DNA of 31,932 bases from CBDTYW01 sp965364735 (GTDB lineage Bacteria > Actinomycetota > Nitriliruptoria > Nitriliruptorales > Nitriliruptoraceae), in the NCBI GenBank assembly GCA_965364735.1, contig CBDTYW010000010.1, forward strand, positions 1-31,932. The letters are read 5' to 3'. Numbering within the stretch: position 1 is the stretch's first letter; every line of letters starts with the position of its first letter. The notes below the pieces were generated by a model. That model did not search any database. It saw nothing but the letters and a program-made list of their open reading frames with translations, and had not been told where the DNA came from. Positions 30,461-31,932 of the stretch are shown here, in pieces. The translations under genes were made by a program, and so were the position numbers.

Positions 30461-31441
30461 TCAGCCGTTGAGCTCTTCGAGCTTGTCCATCCGGTGACGT
30501 GCCTTGATGACCCGGACCGTCCCGGACTTCGACCGCATCGCGAGCGACTCGGTCACCGCGCCCTGACCGTCGAGCTCGACGCCACCGACGAGCTGGCCCG
30601 GCGTGATGCCGGTGCAGGAGAAGAACGTGTCGTTGCCGGACACCAGGTCGTCGGTGCCGAGCACCTGGGTCAAGTCGAAGCCCTCGTTCTCGAGGCGAGC
30701 GCGTTCGGCGGCGTCACGCGGCCACAGCCGGCCGAGGATCTCGCCGCCGAGGGCCTTGACGGCGCATGCCGAGATGACCCCCTCGGGAGTTCCGCCGATG
30801 CCGATCAGGACGTCGACGGTCGGCCGGGCATCCCACGCGGCGAGGATCGAGCCGGCGACGTCACCGTCCATGATGAGCTGGAGGCGAGCCCCGACGGAAC
30901 GGATGTCACGCTTGAGGCCCTCGTGTCGATCACGATCGAGCATCATGACGGTGAGATCCTCGACCTTGCGGCCCCTCGCCGCCGCGATCTTGCGGAGGTT
31001 GTCCTGGACGGGTGCGTCGATGTCCACCACGCCCTTGGCGTCCGGGCCGACGACCCACTTCTCCATGTAGACCGCAGAGCCGGGGTTGAACATGGCGCCG
31101 CGAGGTGCTGCGGCGAAGACGGCGAGGGAGCCCTCGCGGCCCTCGGCGAGCAGCCGCGTCCCGTCGATCGGGTCCACGGCGATGTCGATCTCCGTGCCGT
31201 TCCCCGAGCCGACCTCCTCGCCGTTGAACAGCATCGGCGCCTCGTCCTTCTCCCCTTCGCCGATGACCACGACGCCCTTCATGTCGACGGTGGTCAGCAT
31301 CGAGCGCATCGCGTCGACGGCGGCCTGGTCGCCGTCCTCCTTCGCGCCGCGACCCATCCATGGGGCTGCGGCCATGGCCGCGGCCTCGGTGACCCGGACG
31401 AGTTCGATCGCGAGGTTGCGGTCGGGGCGGACGGGAGTCAT
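30461..31441 (-). CDS. glpX: Fructose-1,6-bisphosphatase class II
   Basis: This gluconeogenic phosphatase converts fructose 1,6-bisphosphate to fructose 6-phosphate. It belongs to the GlpX type, which is the usual FBPase of actinobacteria. The 326-residue protein has GVVVIGEGEKDEAPML (first metal site), the phosphatase-superfamily motif AVDPIDGTRLL, RLQLIMDGDVAGSI, DVLIGIGGTPEGVISA and the C-terminal FFSCTGITPGQL. The ATG at 31441 is preceded by GAGGA at 6 bases; 14 extra in-frame residues upstream show no similarity. A TACCGT box lies about 50 bases upstream. With pyk on the same strand it gives the window both directions of lower glycolysis control. Confidence 0.96.
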   Translation of the reverse strand: MTPVRPDRNLAIELVRVTEAAAMAAAPWMGRGAKEDGDQAAVDAMRSMLTTVDMKGVVVIGEGEKDEAPMLFNGEEVGSGNGTEIDIAVDPIDGTRLLAEGREGSLAVFAAAPRGAMFNPGSAVYMEKWVVGPDAKGVVDIDAPVQDNLRKIAAARGRKVEDLTVMMLDRDRHEGLKRDIRSVGARLQLIMDGDVAGSILAAWDARPTVDVLIGIGGTPEGVISACAVKALGGEILGRLWPRDAAERARLENEGFDLTQVLGTDDLVSGNDTFFSCTGITPGQLVGGVELDGQGAVTESLAMRSKSGTVRVIKARHRMDKLEELNG

Positions 31442-31487
31442 GGGTGATCCTCGGGAGATGTGGTGATCAGGAACGCAGCACAACGGT

Positions 31488-31493
31488 ACGAAA
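31488..31493 (-). promoter_or_regulatory. Candidate -10 box for glpX
   Basis: TACCGT on the minus strand matches TANNNT and precedes a leader of about 40 bases that carries the GAGGA ribosome binding site. It lies in the 81-base spacer after the truncated crotonase gene. Confidence 0.35.
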
Positions 31494-31522
31494 GATGGGG
31501 CGTGTCGACATGACCGCCACGA

Positions 31523-31932
31523 TCAGCGGCGGCGTGGCCGCACGGTGCGAGGCAGGTCGGCGTCAAGGCCGGGTGGCAGATGTCCGGCTTCGACCGTGGC
31601 CCGGAGGGCGTCGTTCTCCCATGCAACCCGGTCGCGGACTCCGCCGAAGTCCAGCAGCACCCGCTTCAGCAGCCGAACCGTGTCGGGGCGACGCGACGCG
31701 CTCATCGTGAGCCACGCCAGCGCCGCGGCCTCGGTCGCGCCGTCGTCCACGAGGCGCTGGGCGAAGCCGGTCCGCAGCGCCTCCTCGGCGTCGACGTCGC
31801 GGCTGGACAGGATCCAGTCGCGGGCCGTGCCCGTCCCGACCAGCCCGACGGTGCGCGCCGCGCCCACCGGCAACCCGTAGATCGCGCCGGGGAAGCGCAG
31901 GCGCGTGGACGGCGCGATGAACCTGACGTCGC
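31523..31932 (-). CDS. Enoyl-CoA hydratase/isomerase family protein, 5'-truncated
   Basis: This is the C-terminal 136 residues of a crotonase whose N-terminal half lies beyond the right edge. The frame stays open to the window end and reads RFIAPSTRLRFPGAIYGLP, VGLVGTGTARDWILSSRDVD and AEEALRTGFAQRLVDDG, which match the second half of the crotonase fold, including the region normally bearing catalytic residues; the glutamate usually present after the FP turn is replaced by Gly (FPGA). Oxyanion-hole residues are outside the window, so activity cannot be judged. It ends 81 bases upstream of glpX on the same strand. Confidence 0.8.
   Translation of the reverse strand, partial: DVRFIAPSTRLRFPGAIYGLPVGAARTVGLVGTGTARDWILSSRDVDAEEALRTGFAQRLVDDGATEAAALAWLTMSASRRPDTVRLLKRVLLDFGGVRDRVAWENDALRATVEAGHLPPGLDADLPRTVRPRRR

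Noticed and set aside
1..31932. CRISPR arrays, insertion sequences, integrases, prophage genes or attachment sites
   Set aside because: None seen: no regularly spaced repeats, no transposase or recombinase motifs, and gene content is uniformly core-chromosomal in style.

Overview
The window is a dense, high-GC stretch of bacterial chromosome of actinobacterial character. The clues are a ppk1-mutT1 neighbourhood as in mycobacteria, a SenX3/RegX3-like pair beside phoU, paired single-domain TrkA proteins (CeoB/CeoC style), a mycothiol-type LmbE/PIG-L deacetylase, a possible F420/FMN split-barrel oxidoreductase, FdxA-type 7Fe ferredoxins, GTG and TTG starts, TANNNT -10 boxes and Streptomyces-like 11-nt PHO-box repeats. 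The exact lineage cannot be fixed from the sequence; a deep-branching actinobacterium is my inference. I see no mobile element, CRISPR array, rRNA or tRNA. Both ends cut through genes.

Left part (1-8.1 kb): the 3' part of 4-hydroxyphenylpyruvate dioxygenase, a dCMP-deaminase-like protein that has lost its catalytic zinc ligands, a crotonase, two tandem 7Fe ferredoxins on the minus strand, and a translationally coupled polyphosphate operon ppk1-mutT1-ppx. Immediately after ppx, on the opposite strand, lies a clear c-di-GMP-I (GEMM-I) riboswitch aptamer (8262-8347). It sits between two terminator-like hairpins and has no recognisable gene downstream. This is the most interesting element in the window.

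Middle (8.4-20.8 kb): a minus-strand run of pyruvate kinase, an endonuclease/exonuclease/phosphatase-fold protein and a small split-barrel oxidoreductase; a minus-strand pair of an LmbE-type deacetylase fused to a flavin reductase and a BMP-like lipoprotein; a ribonuclease D-like exonuclease converging on ispH; then a plus-strand potassium-uptake operon (trkA, trkA, a 53-residue membrane protein, trkH and an unknown membrane-anchored protein) converging on endonuclease III.

Right part (20.1-32 kb): a large minus-strand phosphate block in the order pstB, pstS, pstC, pstA, phoU, regX3/phoP-like, senX3/phoR-like, then a lone receiver protein and nth. Periodic PHO-box repeats precede both pstS and pstB, and a strong hairpin separates pstS from pstC. 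An alpha/beta hydrolase diverges from pstB. Beyond it are a bacterial-PH-domain membrane protein, a small Pro/Ser/Thr-tailed membrane protein, glpX and a truncated crotonase. Phosphate uptake, polyphosphate synthesis and breakdown, and phosphate signalling together make phosphorus storage and acquisition the main theme of the window.
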